A DNA stretch of 64,000 nucleotides from Lentimonas sp. CC4 (GCF_902728235.1 NZ_CACVBO010000001.1:1738501-1802500); one strand, 5' to 3'. Shown: positions 53,831-63,309, counted from the stretch's first letter. Notes: generated from the sequence alone by a model not told the origin. A program made the numbers and translations.

Positions 53831-53841
53831 GTGGGGGATGG

Positions 53842-53922
53842 CTGCTTTAGCTGCCGAATATTTTTAGGTTTAAAAGGCAATCCTTTCGTATCGCGGATGG
53901 CAACGTGAGGAAGCTAAAGCAG
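53842..53922. repeat. Short inverted repeat element
   Basis: A perfect 11-bp inverted repeat, ctgctttagct (53842-53852) and agctaaagcag (53912-53922), 59 bases apart. It lies in the gap between convergent genes. Confidence 0.5.
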
Positions 53923-53987
53923 ACGGGAATTATGAATTTAAACGAGAGCGAGGCTCTACCTCAGAAAGCCATTCTGGAACTATGGCG

Positions 53988-54857
53988 TTACTGATCCGCA
54001 TGTGCCACGATGGACTCTGGCCACATTAGATAGGAGCCTAGCAAGAAGCAGAGCGCTCCGGCCAAAGTAAAGACGATGGAGATTTCCACAGCATCGAAGC
54101 TGGGCGCATGCTCAGGCACAAAGGCGAAGCAGGCGGAAATCATGAAAGCGATACAGCCGAGTAGATTAATAAAGGTCACCCACCAGGAGATTTGTTTGGG
54201 TTTGATGGCCCAGTGGCGGTGACAGATTTCGATGAATGCGATGTAGCCGGAAAGTAAAAAGAGTATGGAACCGAGGACGTTAGGCGTCCAAATGAGTAGC
54301 AGTTCTGCTTCGCGGTTTAGATTCGAGAGGAGGGCGTCGAAGGTGTTGAAGTTAAACATCACCGTGCCGACAAATTGCAGCGCGCAACTGAGCCAACCAG
54401 CGTCCTTGGGCTTCCAGCCAAACCAGTGGCGTTTGCCATCCGTGCGTCCCGCATTGGCGGCTTGATACAGCTGCAGATAGCCTGCGGTAGTAAAGGGGAT
54501 AGAGGCTGCGAAGAAGATCGCATTGATCTCAGTCTCGCTCAATCCCCAGGCTTTCGGCCAAGCTGGAATGAGGCAGAGTAGGCTGCCGAGTGCAAAGCCA
54601 GAGGCTCCGATGATGAAGACTAAGCCGATCCACCAATTCAATACCTTCGGTTGCCATAGGCTGCGTGCTAATACCGAGGCGATTGGATAACGCTCGCCGG
54701 CTTTCGGGAGGTTCAGTCCTTTGCGATGGTGGCGTGAATGCCACGCGCGTCGCGCGCCATCGACGTGCCGATAAATGCGGTGCGTGATAAAAGGCCAGGC
54801 ACCCGCAGCTTTGATGAGCTGAGGTGCCTGGTGCTTGGATGGATTGGCTTCGGACAT
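53988..54857 (-). CDS. Six-helix membrane protein beside glutamate decarboxylase
   Basis: A 289-residue protein. A soluble N terminus of about 70 residues leads to six predicted helices, starting with WWIGLVFIIGASGFALGSLL and ending with IVFTLAGALCFLLGSYLMW. It has the repeated aromatic/hydrophobic feel of YrhK-type domains, without a firm match. No amino-acid/polyamine antiporter (GadC) motif is seen. ATG 54857 is chosen; the TTG at 54878 would almost touch gadB. It follows gadB by 21 bases on the same strand, so it probably belongs to the same transcript. Confidence 0.65.
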   Translation of the reverse strand: MSEANPSKHQAPQLIKAAGAWPFITHRIYRHVDGARRAWHSRHHRKGLNLPKAGERYPIASVLARSLWQPKVLNWWIGLVFIIGASGFALGSLLCLIPAWPKAWGLSETEINAIFFAASIPFTTAGYLQLYQAANAGRTDGKRHWFGWKPKDAGWLSCALQFVGTVMFNFNTFDALLSNLNREAELLLIWTPNVLGSILFLLSGYIAFIEICHRHWAIKPKQISWWVTFINLLGCIAFMISACFAFVPEHAPSFDAVEISIVFTLAGALCFLLGSYLMWPESIVAHADQ

Positions 54858-54878
54858 GTCGCGTGAGCGATGCTTCAA

Positions 54879-56276
54879 TTAGTGATGGAAGCCTGAGCCT
54901 TCGTCACCCGTCATTGGGGTGCTAGACGGGTGTTTCTCTAAGTGAGCCATGGCTTGCTTCATGTCTTTTAAGAGTAGATCGCCGAGGTCACGGCTGACAC
55001 CGTGGCGCACGAGGATACGCTGGATCGAAAGCTCTTCACGGTTCGCTGGCAGCGAATAGGCCGGGACTTGCCAGCCGCGCATGCTGAGGCGATCTGCTAG
55101 GTCGTAGAGGGTGAAGCCCGGATCGGTATTCTCTTTGATTTTCCAGCAAAGTGCTGGAATGCCCTTGTCGCGTTCACCGTTGTAAATGATCTCGAAGGGA
55201 CCGAGCTTCTCGATTTCAGTAGCGAGGTAAGCGGCTGTATCGTAGCAGGCATTGTGAATCTTGGCGTAGCCTTCTTTGCCTAAGCGTAGGAAGTTGTAGT
55301 ATTGGCAAGCGACCTGACCGCCCGGGCGTGAGAAGTTGAGCGCGATGTCACGCATGTTGCCGCCGAGGTAGTTGACCCAGAAGACCATTTCTTCAGGGAG
55401 ATCGCTTTCTTCGCGCCAGATTGCCCAACCCACACCGAGTGGGGAGAGGCCAAATTTATGACCAGAGGCGTTGATGGATTTGACGCGCTCTAGACGGAAG
55501 TCCCATGTCAATTCAGGTGCACTGAACGGAGCGAGGAAGCCGCCGCTGGCGCCATCGACGTGGATGGGGATGTCGAGGCCGGTGTCGGCTTGGAGTTGGT
55601 CGAGTGCTTTGGAGACGGCTTCGACGGGTTCGTATTCGCCAGTAAAAGTCACGCCGAGGGTGGGCACGACGCCGATGGTATTCTCATCGCAACGTTTGAG
55701 TGCTTCTTCAGGGGTCATGATCAGGCGCGGATCATCCATTGGGATTTCGCGGTGCTCAATGTTCCAGTAGCGGGTGAATTTGTGCCAGCAGATTTGGACG
55801 GGGCCGGTGACGAGGTTGGGCTTATCGTAAGGTTTGCCTTCGGCTTTACGTTTGGCTTCCCAACGGCGCAGCATCGCCATGCCACCAAGCATGGCGGCTT
55901 CACTTGATCCGGTGGTGGAGGTGCCGACGGTATTCGCACCTGCTGGCGAGTTCCAGAGATCGGCGAGCATGTGCACGCAGCGAGATTCGATCTCGGCGAT
56001 TTGAGGATACTCATCCTTATCGACGATGTTCTTGTCGATACACTCATCCATGAGCTTATGGATTTCAGGCTCTTCCCATGTTTGGCAGAATGTCGCTAAA
56101 TTTTGACGGGCATTGCCGTCGAGCATCAGTTCGTCGTGCACGACAGTATATGCGTCGCGGGGGCTGTGCTCGTTGTTTGGGAATTTAAACTTCGGCATGG
56201 ATACCGAGAGGTTGGTTGAAGCATAGACTGCATCGTCTATTTTACCTTCGATGGATTTCTTATCGTGAATGGCCAT
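54879..56276 (-). CDS. gadB: Glutamate decarboxylase
   Basis: A 465-residue PLP group II decarboxylase, the same size as E. coli GadB. Motifs: [24 protein letters not shown], the PLP contact [16 protein letters not shown], and the Schiff-base lysine in [17 protein letters not shown]. It converts glutamate to GABA, consuming a proton. The start ATG 56276 (MAIHDKKS) is chosen; the longer ORF to 56414 reads into a repeat. The first dozen codons are duplicated in the tandem repeat directly upstream. Confidence 0.94.
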   Translation of the reverse strand: MAIHDKKSIEGKIDDAVYASTNLSVSMPKFKFPNNEHSPRDAYTVVHDELMLDGNARQNLATFCQTWEEPEIHKLMDECIDKNIVDKDEYPQIAEIESRCVHMLADLWNSPAGANTVGTSTTGSSEAAMLGGMAMLRRWEAKRKAEGKPYDKPNLVTGPVQICWHKFTRYWNIEHREIPMDDPRLIMTPEEALKRCDENTIGVVPTLGVTFTGEYEPVEAVSKALDQLQADTGLDIPIHVDGASGGFLAPFSAPELTWDFRLERVKSINASGHKFGLSPLGVGWAIWREESDLPEEMVFWVNYLGGNMRDIALNFSRPGGQVACQYYNFLRLGKEGYAKIHNACYDTAAYLATEIEKLGPFEIIYNGERDKGIPALCWKIKENTDPGFTLYDLADRLSMRGWQVPAYSLPANREELSIQRILVRHGVSRDLGDLLLKDMKQAMAHLEKHPSSTPMTGDEGSGFHH

Positions 56277-56700
56277 GGTGTGGTTTGGGTTTGTTGTGCT
56301 TGTAGGGTCGTGCTTGTCTCCTAACCATGAGTTTGTCGAATGGCGCGAACCGCGAAGGCAGGAGATGTTACGTAGATTTTTGAGTTTTGGTGTTGTCGCG
56401 GTCTTCGCAAGCAAAGCCCCTACGGGTGGGGAACAGTGTCGGCGTCGCGTGGGCTGTGCGCTTCGTCGTTGATGTTACCTTCGATGGATTTCTTGTCGTG
56501 AATGGCGATGGTGTGGTTTGTTAGTTGTAGGGGGCGTGCTTGTCTCCTAACCATGAGTTTGCCGAATGGCGCGAACCGCGAAGGCAGGAGACGTTACGTA
56601 GATTTTGCGGGGTTTGGTGTTGTCGCGGTCTTCGCGAGCAAAGCCCCTACGGGTGGGGAACAGGGTCGGCGCCGCGTGGGCTGTGTTTTTTATTCGGGAA
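56242..56700. repeat. Tandem duplication of the gadB 5' end and upstream region
   Basis: Two copies of about 230 bases in direct order, with a period of 233 (ttaccttcgatggattt at 56242 and 56475). Each covers the first codons of gadB, the promoter-side sequence cgtgcttgtctcctaacc, gcgcgaaccgcgaaggcagg and a family-2 REP, ending near gtgggctgtg. The upstream copy of the gadB start differs by a few bases, and its ATG has become ATC. Confidence 0.88.
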
Positions 56701-56883
56701 GTGTTGTCGGAGGGCACTTTTAGTGTGGTGCTACAATGTTGTCAAAGGAGGTATACGTTACGTTTTTGCGGAGGCTCGGTCGGCTGTAGGGGCTCTGCTT
56801 GCGGAGCCCGCGGTAGGATTTAACTGTCTGGGGAATTTGATGAGGGTTGGTGTTGTCGCGGTCTTCGCGAGCAAAGCCCCTAC
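56397..56883. repeat. Cluster of four family-2 REP palindromes
   Basis: Copies at 56397-56423, 56624-56650 and 56857-56883 lie on the minus strand, and one at 56786-56812 on the plus strand. The consensus is GTAG, then GGGCTYTG-CTYG-CGRAGMCC, then GCG. The plus-strand copy has compensating changes that give a fully paired stem (GGGCTCTG / CGGAGCCC). The first two belong to the tandem duplication. The last ends four bases before the OMF gene's stop codon. No other gene is seen in this 610-base gap. Confidence 0.78.
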
Positions 56884-56886
56884 GGC

Positions 56887-58380
56887 TTAGTCCAGGACGT
56901 CCTCCCAATACTTGGTGCGTTCTAGCATTTCTTGTTCGGTGGATGCTGGTAGGAGATCGACGGGGTCTTGGCCGTTGCGAATTTCCCAGGCGCCGCCGAG
57001 TGCTCGGTAAACTTGTATCAGGTTACTGGCTACAGTGCCTTTCGCTGTCGCGAGCAGGTCTTGCTGTTGGGCGTCGGAGGTGAGGGTGTTGATGACGGTG
57101 TTGAAGGGAATGAGTCCGTTGGTGTATTGCGTCTGCGAGATATTCACAGCGCGCTTTGAGGCGTCGGCGGCGAGCTGGTAAGATTCCAATTGCTCGTGTG
57201 ACTTGAGATAAGCAACGATGGTGTTTTCCACATCGGCCTGTGCGTTGATCACGGTGCTTCGGTAGTCGGTGAGCAGTTGTTGGAAAGTCGCGTCTTGGAG
57301 ACGAATGTTGCTCTGCAGGCGGCCGTAATTAAAAATGTTCCATTGAAACATGCCTGTGATATCCCAGAGCTCGCTGTCGCTTTCGAAGAGGTTGCCTTCA
57401 TTTTGCGCGCTGGTGCCGACGCTGCCGCCTATGGATAGGTGCGGGTAGAGTTCTGTAATGGCGTAGTCGATCTCGGCGCTTTGCGCGGCGAGTCGGCGTT
57501 CTGCGGCACGAATGTCGGGGCGTTGACGAATCAAATCCTGTGGCATGCCGAGCGCGACTTCTGCTTGCACGCTTGGGATTTCGCTACTTTCGGTGACATA
57601 GCTTGAAAACGCTTGAGGTGGTTGTCCGAGCAGGACGGCCTGTGCATTCTTGAGCTGTTGTAGCGAGACTTCGTAGCTGGAGATCGTCGCTTTGGTATTG
57701 TTGAGCAGGCTCTGTGCTTGATTGACGTCGAGCTCACTGACCTCACCGGCATTAAATTTTGCCTGTGTGATGTCTAAGTTACTTTGCTGTAGTTCGATGT
57801 TGTCCTGTGCGACTTTCACGCGATTGCGGAAGGTGCGGATGAGCACATAGTTTTGAGCGACTTGGGATACGATGGAGACGAGAGCGCCATCATAGTCGGC
57901 GACGCTGGCATCCATGGCGGCCGAGGCGGATTCAACTTGGCTGCTGAAGCGCCCCCAGATGTCGGCTTCCCAGCTAAGGTTCATGCCCAGGCTGTAGTTG
58001 TTGGCGATGTTGTCGTTGGCCTTTGAGCGTGTCACGGCGCCGGTGGCTTGTTGCTGTTGCGGATATTGACTGCCGATCGCAATGGCGAGTTGTTGCTGCG
58101 ACTGTAGGACGCGTAGGCTGGCAGAGCGCAGTGTTAAATTATCGTCGAGGGCGAGCTCGACTAGTCGGTTGAGCTCTGGGTCGTTAAACGCATTTTTCCA
58201 CCATACCGTGTCATTGGGCATCGTGTAGTTCATGAGTTCGTTGGTCTCGGTATTCCAGCCCGTGGCGACGTTGGCGCTGGGGTCGACATATTCTGGGCCG
58301 ACTTTGAGGCAGCCGCTGAGCGCAACGCTAGCTAGTAGCACTGTGCAAGCGATGGAAGTGTGTTGATATGCGCGCTTCAT
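56887..58380 (-). CDS. Outer-membrane efflux lipoprotein (NodT/OprM family)
   Basis: A 497-residue TolC-like outer-membrane factor. The lipobox is VALSGCLKVGPEYVDP (Cys at about 24). The body has the two-fold repeated OEP pattern: LNRLVELALDDNLTLRSASLRV and later ELDVNQAQSLLNNTK in the first half, and LRSQ-like IRQRPDIRAAERRLAAQSAEI in the second. It forms the trimeric outer-membrane duct of the efflux system whose adaptor gene overlaps it by 4 bases. A family-2 REP touches its 3' end. Confidence 0.92.
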   Translation of the reverse strand: MKRAYQHTSIACTVLLASVALSGCLKVGPEYVDPSANVATGWNTETNELMNYTMPNDTVWWKNAFNDPELNRLVELALDDNLTLRSASLRVLQSQQQLAIAIGSQYPQQQQATGAVTRSKANDNIANNYSLGMNLSWEADIWGRFSSQVESASAAMDASVADYDGALVSIVSQVAQNYVLIRTFRNRVKVAQDNIELQQSNLDITQAKFNAGEVSELDVNQAQSLLNNTKATISSYEVSLQQLKNAQAVLLGQPPQAFSSYVTESSEIPSVQAEVALGMPQDLIRQRPDIRAAERRLAAQSAEIDYAITELYPHLSIGGSVGTSAQNEGNLFESDSELWDITGMFQWNIFNYGRLQSNIRLQDATFQQLLTDYRSTVINAQADVENTIVAYLKSHEQLESYQLAADASKRAVNISQTQYTNGLIPFNTVINTLTSDAQQQDLLATAKGTVASNLIQVYRALGGAWEIRNGQDPVDLLPASTEQEMLERTKYWEDVLD

Positions 58381-59474
58381 TTCGAGTTGCCTGCAGTGGT
58401 GTGCACGATGATGGACGCGGTGGTGCCGACGCGAAGGGAGACGCCGTTTGGAATGGTATCAATATGGATGCGCACGGGGATGCGTTGTGCGAGGCGTATC
58501 CACTCGAAGGTTGGGTTGACGTTGGGCAGTAGTTCAAAGCCGGTGCTGCCGTCCTGTTGTGCAATGCCCCAGCCGAGACTGTTGACGGTGCCCGTTAGTG
58601 GCTGGTCGGGGTAGGTCATCAAAGTGATCTTGGCGTCATCACCGGCTCGCATGTTGGCGATGGTGTTTTCTTTGAAGTAGCCGACCACCCAGTAGCTCTT
58701 GATGTCGACCAGCGCGAGCATCGGTTGATTGGCGACGGCTTGGGTGCCTTCTCGCAGATTGAGGTTGGTGATGAAGCCGTCGACGGGGGCTTTGACGGTG
58801 GTGAATTCGAGGTTGAGCTCGGCGGTGCGCACGGCGGCCTTGGCACTGCGTAGGCTGGCATTGGCCTCCCCGAGTGTGCCGCGGTTGGCGATGGCTTGGG
58901 CGAGTGCCGCTTCGGCTTGGCTGAGTCCGGCTTTTGCTTGAGCCAGGCTAGCGACGGCGCCTTTGCGCTCTTCGATGCCGACGTCGCGGTTGGCTTTGGC
59001 ACGTTCAACGGATTTCTGCGAGGTGGCTTTGAGTGGTAGGAGTTCTTGTTGGCGCTTGTATTCGGCTTCGACTTGTTGGATCTGCGCGTCGACTTGCTTG
59101 ATATAACTTTCGGCCTGCACCACAGCAGCGGTGGCGACTTCGATATCGGCCTGCGCGGACTCGACTTGTTTTTCGAGTGCGGTGTAGTTGTCCTTGGCCT
59201 TGTCGTATTGTGCTTGAGCCTGAGCGAGTGTGGCTTCGAAGGTGCGTGGGTCGATTTGGAAGAGCACGTCGCCGGCTGTGACGTGTTGGTTGTCCTTGAG
59301 CGGTAGGCTGACGATGGGGCCGGAGACACGTGGTGCGATTTGGATGATTTCGGCGCGCACTTGTCCGTCGCGGGTGCGTGGATTGATGGATTGATCCTTG
59401 ACCATCCAGAGGACGGCGAGCACGGCAACCACGACAACGATGGCGGTAGTTAGATATTTTAGAATGTGTTTCAT
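58377..59474 (-). CDS. Membrane-fusion (HlyD/EmrA-like) efflux adaptor
   Basis: A 365-residue adaptor. One N-terminal helix (about 7-26) anchors it in the inner membrane. A split biotinyl-lipoyl domain follows (IAPRVSGPIVSLPLKDNQHVTAGDVLFQID, and TTVKAPVDGFITNLNLREG). Between them lies a long coiled-coil hairpin (about 75-200), rich in Ala/Gln/Glu heptads. It bridges the FUSC-type pump and the outer-membrane factor. The ATG of the OMF gene overlaps its stop codon. Confidence 0.93.
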   Translation of the reverse strand: MKHILKYLTTAIVVVVAVLAVLWMVKDQSINPRTRDGQVRAEIIQIAPRVSGPIVSLPLKDNQHVTAGDVLFQIDPRTFEATLAQAQAQYDKAKDNYTALEKQVESAQADIEVATAAVVQAESYIKQVDAQIQQVEAEYKRQQELLPLKATSQKSVERAKANRDVGIEERKGAVASLAQAKAGLSQAEAALAQAIANRGTLGEANASLRSAKAAVRTAELNLEFTTVKAPVDGFITNLNLREGTQAVANQPMLALVDIKSYWVVGYFKENTIANMRAGDDAKITLMTYPDQPLTGTVNSLGWGIAQQDGSTGFELLPNVNPTFEWIRLAQRIPVRIHIDTIPNGVSLRVGTTASIIVHTTAGNSK

Positions 59475-59480
59475 GTGTGT

Positions 59481-59693
59481 TTAGACTTTAATCACAAAGG
59501 TGCCGATCAGGACGGTATAGATGACGGTGAGTGCCATGAAGACCAGTGGCGGGTAGAAAAAATATTTGGAGAGTTGGCAGCGGTTGAGCACTTTCGATGT
59601 GATGACTGCGGCGAGGAGCCCGAGCGCGGCGGCAACGAGTAGCGAGGGCATATAGACCCCGCCTATACTGAATTCATGTGGCATGTGGTTCAT
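59481..59693 (-). CDS. DUF1656 (AaeX-like) small membrane protein
   Basis: A 70-residue protein with two helices (about 14-33 and 45-66). It has the DUF1656 opening HEFSIGGVYMPSLLVAAALGLL and the middle RCQLSKYFFYPPLVFMAL. In other genomes it always accompanies an AaeA/EmrA-like adaptor and a FUSC-type pump, as here. Its precise role in the complex is unclear. It starts 7 bases before the adaptor gene. Confidence 0.9.
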   Translation of the reverse strand: MNHMPHEFSIGGVYMPSLLVAAALGLLAAVITSKVLNRCQLSKYFFYPPLVFMALTVIYTVLIGTFVIKV

Positions 59694-59698
59694 CGTTG

Positions 59699-59890
59699 AT
59701 TCAGAAGTTAGAAGTTAGAAGTTAGAAGTCAGAAGTTAGCCTGTGGTTGTGAGGTGCTTAGGATTAAGTATGTCGCCGACCATTGGCTTCGTTCTTCGAT
59801 TGAGTGTCGGAAGGCGGGCTGCAATATATATAAGATTCTGATCATCAGTTTCTAACTTCTGTCTTCTACCTCCTAACTCCTTTTTTAAGG
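59699..59890. repeat. Dispersed element, copy C, inside the efflux operon
   Basis: It begins with four-fold gaagtta (cagaagttagaagttagaag...), has ctgatcatcagtttctaacttct inside and ends cctaactccttttttaagg. The ends are inverted copies of each other. The layout matches copies A and B. It separates the FUSC pump gene from the DUF1656 gene. Confidence 0.72.
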
Positions 59891-59909
59891 TTCATCGTGT
59901 ATTCTACGC

Positions 59910-62075
59910 TTAATAAAAGCGCTCTTCCTTCCATGGTGTCCAGTTAATCGCGTCGGTTTGTTTGGCGTAATTGAGCAGTGCTTCAGACAGGCCTCGGTAA
60001 GTGCTTAGGCGACGATAGAAGGCCTCGATTTCGTGTAGTTCGGTGTTGGTTCCAGTGCTTTGGTTTGCAATCGTGCTCATGCGCGCCTCTAGATGCTTTT
60101 GGATAGCTGATAATTGATCTAGGACTTGTTGGTAATTCGCGGAAGCGGGGTCTCTCAATAAGTTCTGTGTGATGGATTGATTATAGTCGCGCCACTGGGT
60201 GAAGTCATCTTTGAGTTGCGCTTCCAGATGGTAGGATTGTCCTGCTTCGCGAATCTCAATGAGTTCGTTCATTCGGTCGCTGAGTCCTTGCACACTATTG
60301 ATCGTCATTTGCACTTGTGCCTTATCGGTGCCCTCCAGAGGGGCTGGGTTTAAGAACTGTGCCCACGTGCCCATTTTTGCAGGTAAGGTGCTGACTTCGT
60401 AACGGTGGAAATTCTGGTGTAGTCGACGAAACGCGTTGGCGATGCAATTGCCTGAGGGTGGAGGTATTTCGACGAGGGTGTGGTAGCTTTTGAAAAAGCG
60501 GCGTAGTAGTCGAAGAATCATTCGCTCTGGGCGCGGCGAATACGGGATGTTCGCTGTGATGAGTAGAATAAAGAGGAGAATCGCAAACATCATTGCAGTG
60601 TTGGAGACGACCGCGAAGCTATAGCTTTGGTGGTTCGATACCGACGCGATGGCGAGGAGCATGGCGAGGCTGCAGGCTCGATTGAGCATTTGCTGAGGGG
60701 CTGCGAATAAGTAGCAAAACGCGAAGGTCGCGATGAAGAGGAGTATCCCGAGTTCTGCAAAGCCTGAAAGTCGTGGCATGATGCAGAGATAGATGAGGCT
60801 GGCGGCTGCGATACTCAGCATGAATGGTGCAACTAATTTTCGAACGGGTAGCTGTGGAGTGGAGGCACAGACCATACCAATAGAGGTTGCCATGGTGACT
60901 AGCCCGCTCCCGCCGGGGAGTGCTTCGATGTAGATTAGGCCTATGCAAGCGATCCAGAACGTTGTCATTGCTTTGACTGCACTGATGCCTCGGTCGATGT
61001 CGAAGGCCGCTGGGACTTTGCTGGTGGGAGTGCTGGTTGGCATGGGGCCGCAGTCAGTGATGCCTGCCATTTGTTCTAGTAGGGCTTGGCTAATCTGAGC
61101 AATAGAGTTGATGCGTTGATAGGCGATGACAACTGCCGCGCGTTGAAAGTGTGGGAGTGCTTTGAGCTGCTTTGGGTCCGGGGAGTATTCGATGGCTGGC
61201 TGAAGGGGCGCGTCAGGCGCGTGCCCTTTGACCATCTGTTCCATTGCGTCGAAGCGTTGTTCTGTCTCTTGGATGAGATGCTCGATGTCAGGGAGTTGCT
61301 TCGCGATCTCAGGCGTTTGGAGTTCGGCAAAACCATGGCTCAAGCGTTCAACCGCTTCGGTGAGTTGACCGACTAGGCTGGCGTAACTCTGCCATGCGGC
61401 ACTCTTTTCTTTGACCTCAGTGGTATCTCTTAGCGCAGCTCCGAGTAGTTGCTTAAAGCGCGCTTGTGCTTGGGCTGTTTGCGTTTTGGCGGGGGCGTAA
61501 TTCTCGTGGTTCCCTGTGCCGACAGTATGGAACGCGGCCAGTGATAGGTCACGTTGCTTGTTGATCTGATCGCCGACCGAGGCGATGAAGGCTGAGCGTG
61601 ATGACACGGGCCAGAGTAGTAATGCGATGACGCTATAGACTAGAATTCCCAGAGCGGTTTCTTCGGTTCGTAGCACTGCAATATGAAAGGCATTGCTGGG
61701 GTCTGGCCCAGTGTCCATGCAGATGATGACGGCGACGACTCCCGTAATATTCCAAAAATACGGTTTATTGGGGCCGCTCATCATATAGGTGCAAAAGCCC
61801 ACGAAGAGCGATAGTGTGCCCATGAAGAGCCAGCGCTCTTGTGGGAACATTGAGATCAATAGTAGCGAGAGAACCACTGCTACCAGTGTGCCAGACATAC
61901 GGTAGGCTGCTTTGGTGAAGGATTGTCCGATCGTCGCTAGGCTGCAAAACGCTACGACGAAGCCCGCCCACAGTGGCCTTTCCCATCCGAACCCGAGCGC
62001 CAGCCCATAGGCAATGACCATCGCCAATGCGGTCTTGATCGATTCTTTGGCTCGTCTGGAGGGGAAGTCAGTCAC
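59910..62075 (-). CDS. FUSC-family (AaeB-like) aromatic acid / drug efflux pump
   Basis: A 721-residue inner-membrane protein. Two blocks of helices (about 15-180 and 370-530) flank soluble regions, the FUSC layout. The N-terminal block contains ERPLWAGFVVAFCSLATIGQSFTKAAYRMSGTLVA, typical of p-hydroxybenzoate-type pumps. The middle holds coiled-coil segments (HGFAELQTPEIAKQL). It works with the adaptor, DUF1656 and OMF downstream. The gene follows the antiporter by 19 bases. Confidence 0.9.
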   Translation of the reverse strand: MTDFPSRRAKESIKTALAMVIAYGLALGFGWERPLWAGFVVAFCSLATIGQSFTKAAYRMSGTLVAVVLSLLLISMFPQERWLFMGTLSLFVGFCTYMMSGPNKPYFWNITGVVAVIICMDTGPDPSNAFHIAVLRTEETALGILVYSVIALLLWPVSSRSAFIASVGDQINKQRDLSLAAFHTVGTGNHENYAPAKTQTAQAQARFKQLLGAALRDTTEVKEKSAAWQSYASLVGQLTEAVERLSHGFAELQTPEIAKQLPDIEHLIQETEQRFDAMEQMVKGHAPDAPLQPAIEYSPDPKQLKALPHFQRAAVVIAYQRINSIAQISQALLEQMAGITDCGPMPTSTPTSKVPAAFDIDRGISAVKAMTTFWIACIGLIYIEALPGGSGLVTMATSIGMVCASTPQLPVRKLVAPFMLSIAAASLIYLCIMPRLSGFAELGILLFIATFAFCYLFAAPQQMLNRACSLAMLLAIASVSNHQSYSFAVVSNTAMMFAILLFILLITANIPYSPRPERMILRLLRRFFKSYHTLVEIPPPSGNCIANAFRRLHQNFHRYEVSTLPAKMGTWAQFLNPAPLEGTDKAQVQMTINSVQGLSDRMNELIEIREAGQSYHLEAQLKDDFTQWRDYNQSITQNLLRDPASANYQQVLDQLSAIQKHLEARMSTIANQSTGTNTELHEIEAFYRRLSTYRGLSEALLNYAKQTDAINWTPWKEERFY

Positions 62076-62094
62076 AAGTGTCGAGCGCTAGCGC

Positions 62095-63309
62095 CTAGTT
62101 TACTTTAGCCTCCTCGCGCTTGGAGCGAGTGGCTAGCAGTGCGATGAACGGGTTGGCGCTGATTCCGTGGAGGATCACACTGAGTAAAATCGTGCAGACC
62201 GCGGTCATTGAAATGGTGTCGCCGTGTGGTAGCTTGTCGTTGAGCACGATGACTGCAAACACGATACTGGCCAAGCCGCGTGGGCCGAACCAGCCCATGA
62301 ACAGCTTTTGATCGGTGCGGTAGTTCATGCCCGTGAGCACGAGGAAGACTGGCAGCATACGAATGACCGTGAGGCTGAGGATGGAATAGAGCAGCACTTG
62401 CCAAGTAAAGGCGCCGAGGCTCTGGCCGACCACGGCCGCACCGAAGCAGACCCATGTGATCAGTGAGAAAGTGTCGCCTGTGCTCTCTGCGGTGACTAAA
62501 TAATCGTGTTTGTATTTTTTGGCCAATGCACCAAATAGCAGGCCACCGGTGAAGCAGGCAATGAAGCCACTGCCTCCGAGGAGCTGTGCGCCGGTGAAGC
62601 AGCAGATCGCCAGAGTGACAACCGGAAGTTGTTCCCAACTCTCGGTGATCCATTTTTTGACGGCAGCGAATTTGATCAAATAGGTCGCGATGAGTGTGAA
62701 GCTGATGCCGACACCCATGCCGATCCCGATTTCTTCAGCAAATAATTTTAAAGCCAATACATGTGGCCCTTGCTCGGTGCCTTCGCCACTGATCAATGCG
62801 AGAAACAAGAAGATGATCGGCACGCAGATGCCGTCGTTGAGTCCGCTTTCAACATTGAGACCTTCGCGAATGTCGGAGGGCACGGAAGGGTTTGAGACGA
62901 CAGCCTTGCCCAGGGCGGCATCGGTGGGGGCGAGCATGGTGGCGATGACGGCGATTTCCAGCATCCCCAGTCCGTCAAAAAGTAAGACCCCCGCGCCGTA
63001 TCCGAGAGCGATGGTGAGCGGCAGACCAATGAGTAATAGTCGGCGTGGCAGTTGCGCGTTTTTCTTGAGAATGGTTAAATTCGCGTTGGAAGCATCCGTG
63101 AACAGGACCAGCGCCAAGGTGACTTCCGCCAAAGTGCGCAGTGCCTCGGCGGTGATTGTCATCTTTAGCAGGCCGAGGCATTCGGGCCCCATGATAACCC
63201 CAAACGCTGTAAATACCACCGCGCCATTGATCGGGGTGCGCTCCAGCCCCCCGTTGAGTAGGCTGTAGATGAAGATGAATGCGCCAAAGATGGCTAAGTT
63301 TTCATACAT
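62095..63309 (-). CDS. CPA1 (NhaP-like) cation:proton antiporter
   Basis: A 404-residue protein with about 12 helices. The core has LAPTDAALGKAVVSNPSVPSDIREGLNVESGLNDG with the ND pair of the CPA1 family, then CFTGGLLFGALAKKYKHDY and the C-terminal FMGWFGPRGLASIVFAVIVLND, whose GPRG loop is also family-typical. It exchanges Na+ or K+ for protons. It may be co-transcribed with the FUSC pump, linking efflux to ion balance, though this is inference. Confidence 0.9.
   Translation of the reverse strand: MYENLAIFGAFIFIYSLLNGGLERTPINGAVVFTAFGVIMGPECLGLLKMTITAEALRTLAEVTLALVLFTDASNANLTILKKNAQLPRRLLLIGLPLTIALGYGAGVLLFDGLGMLEIAVIATMLAPTDAALGKAVVSNPSVPSDIREGLNVESGLNDGICVPIIFLFLALISGEGTEQGPHVLALKLFAEEIGIGMGVGISFTLIATYLIKFAAVKKWITESWEQLPVVTLAICCFTGAQLLGGSGFIACFTGGLLFGALAKKYKHDYLVTAESTGDTFSLITWVCFGAAVVGQSLGAFTWQVLLYSILSLTVIRMLPVFLVLTGMNYRTDQKLFMGWFGPRGLASIVFAVIVLNDKLPHGDTISMTAVCTILLSVILHGISANPFIALLATRSKREEAKVN

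Noticed and set aside
58619-59437. A 272-residue minus-strand ORF in the adaptor gene
   Set aside because: It is an alternative frame of the HlyD-like gene with low-complexity Ser/Lys/Pro content.
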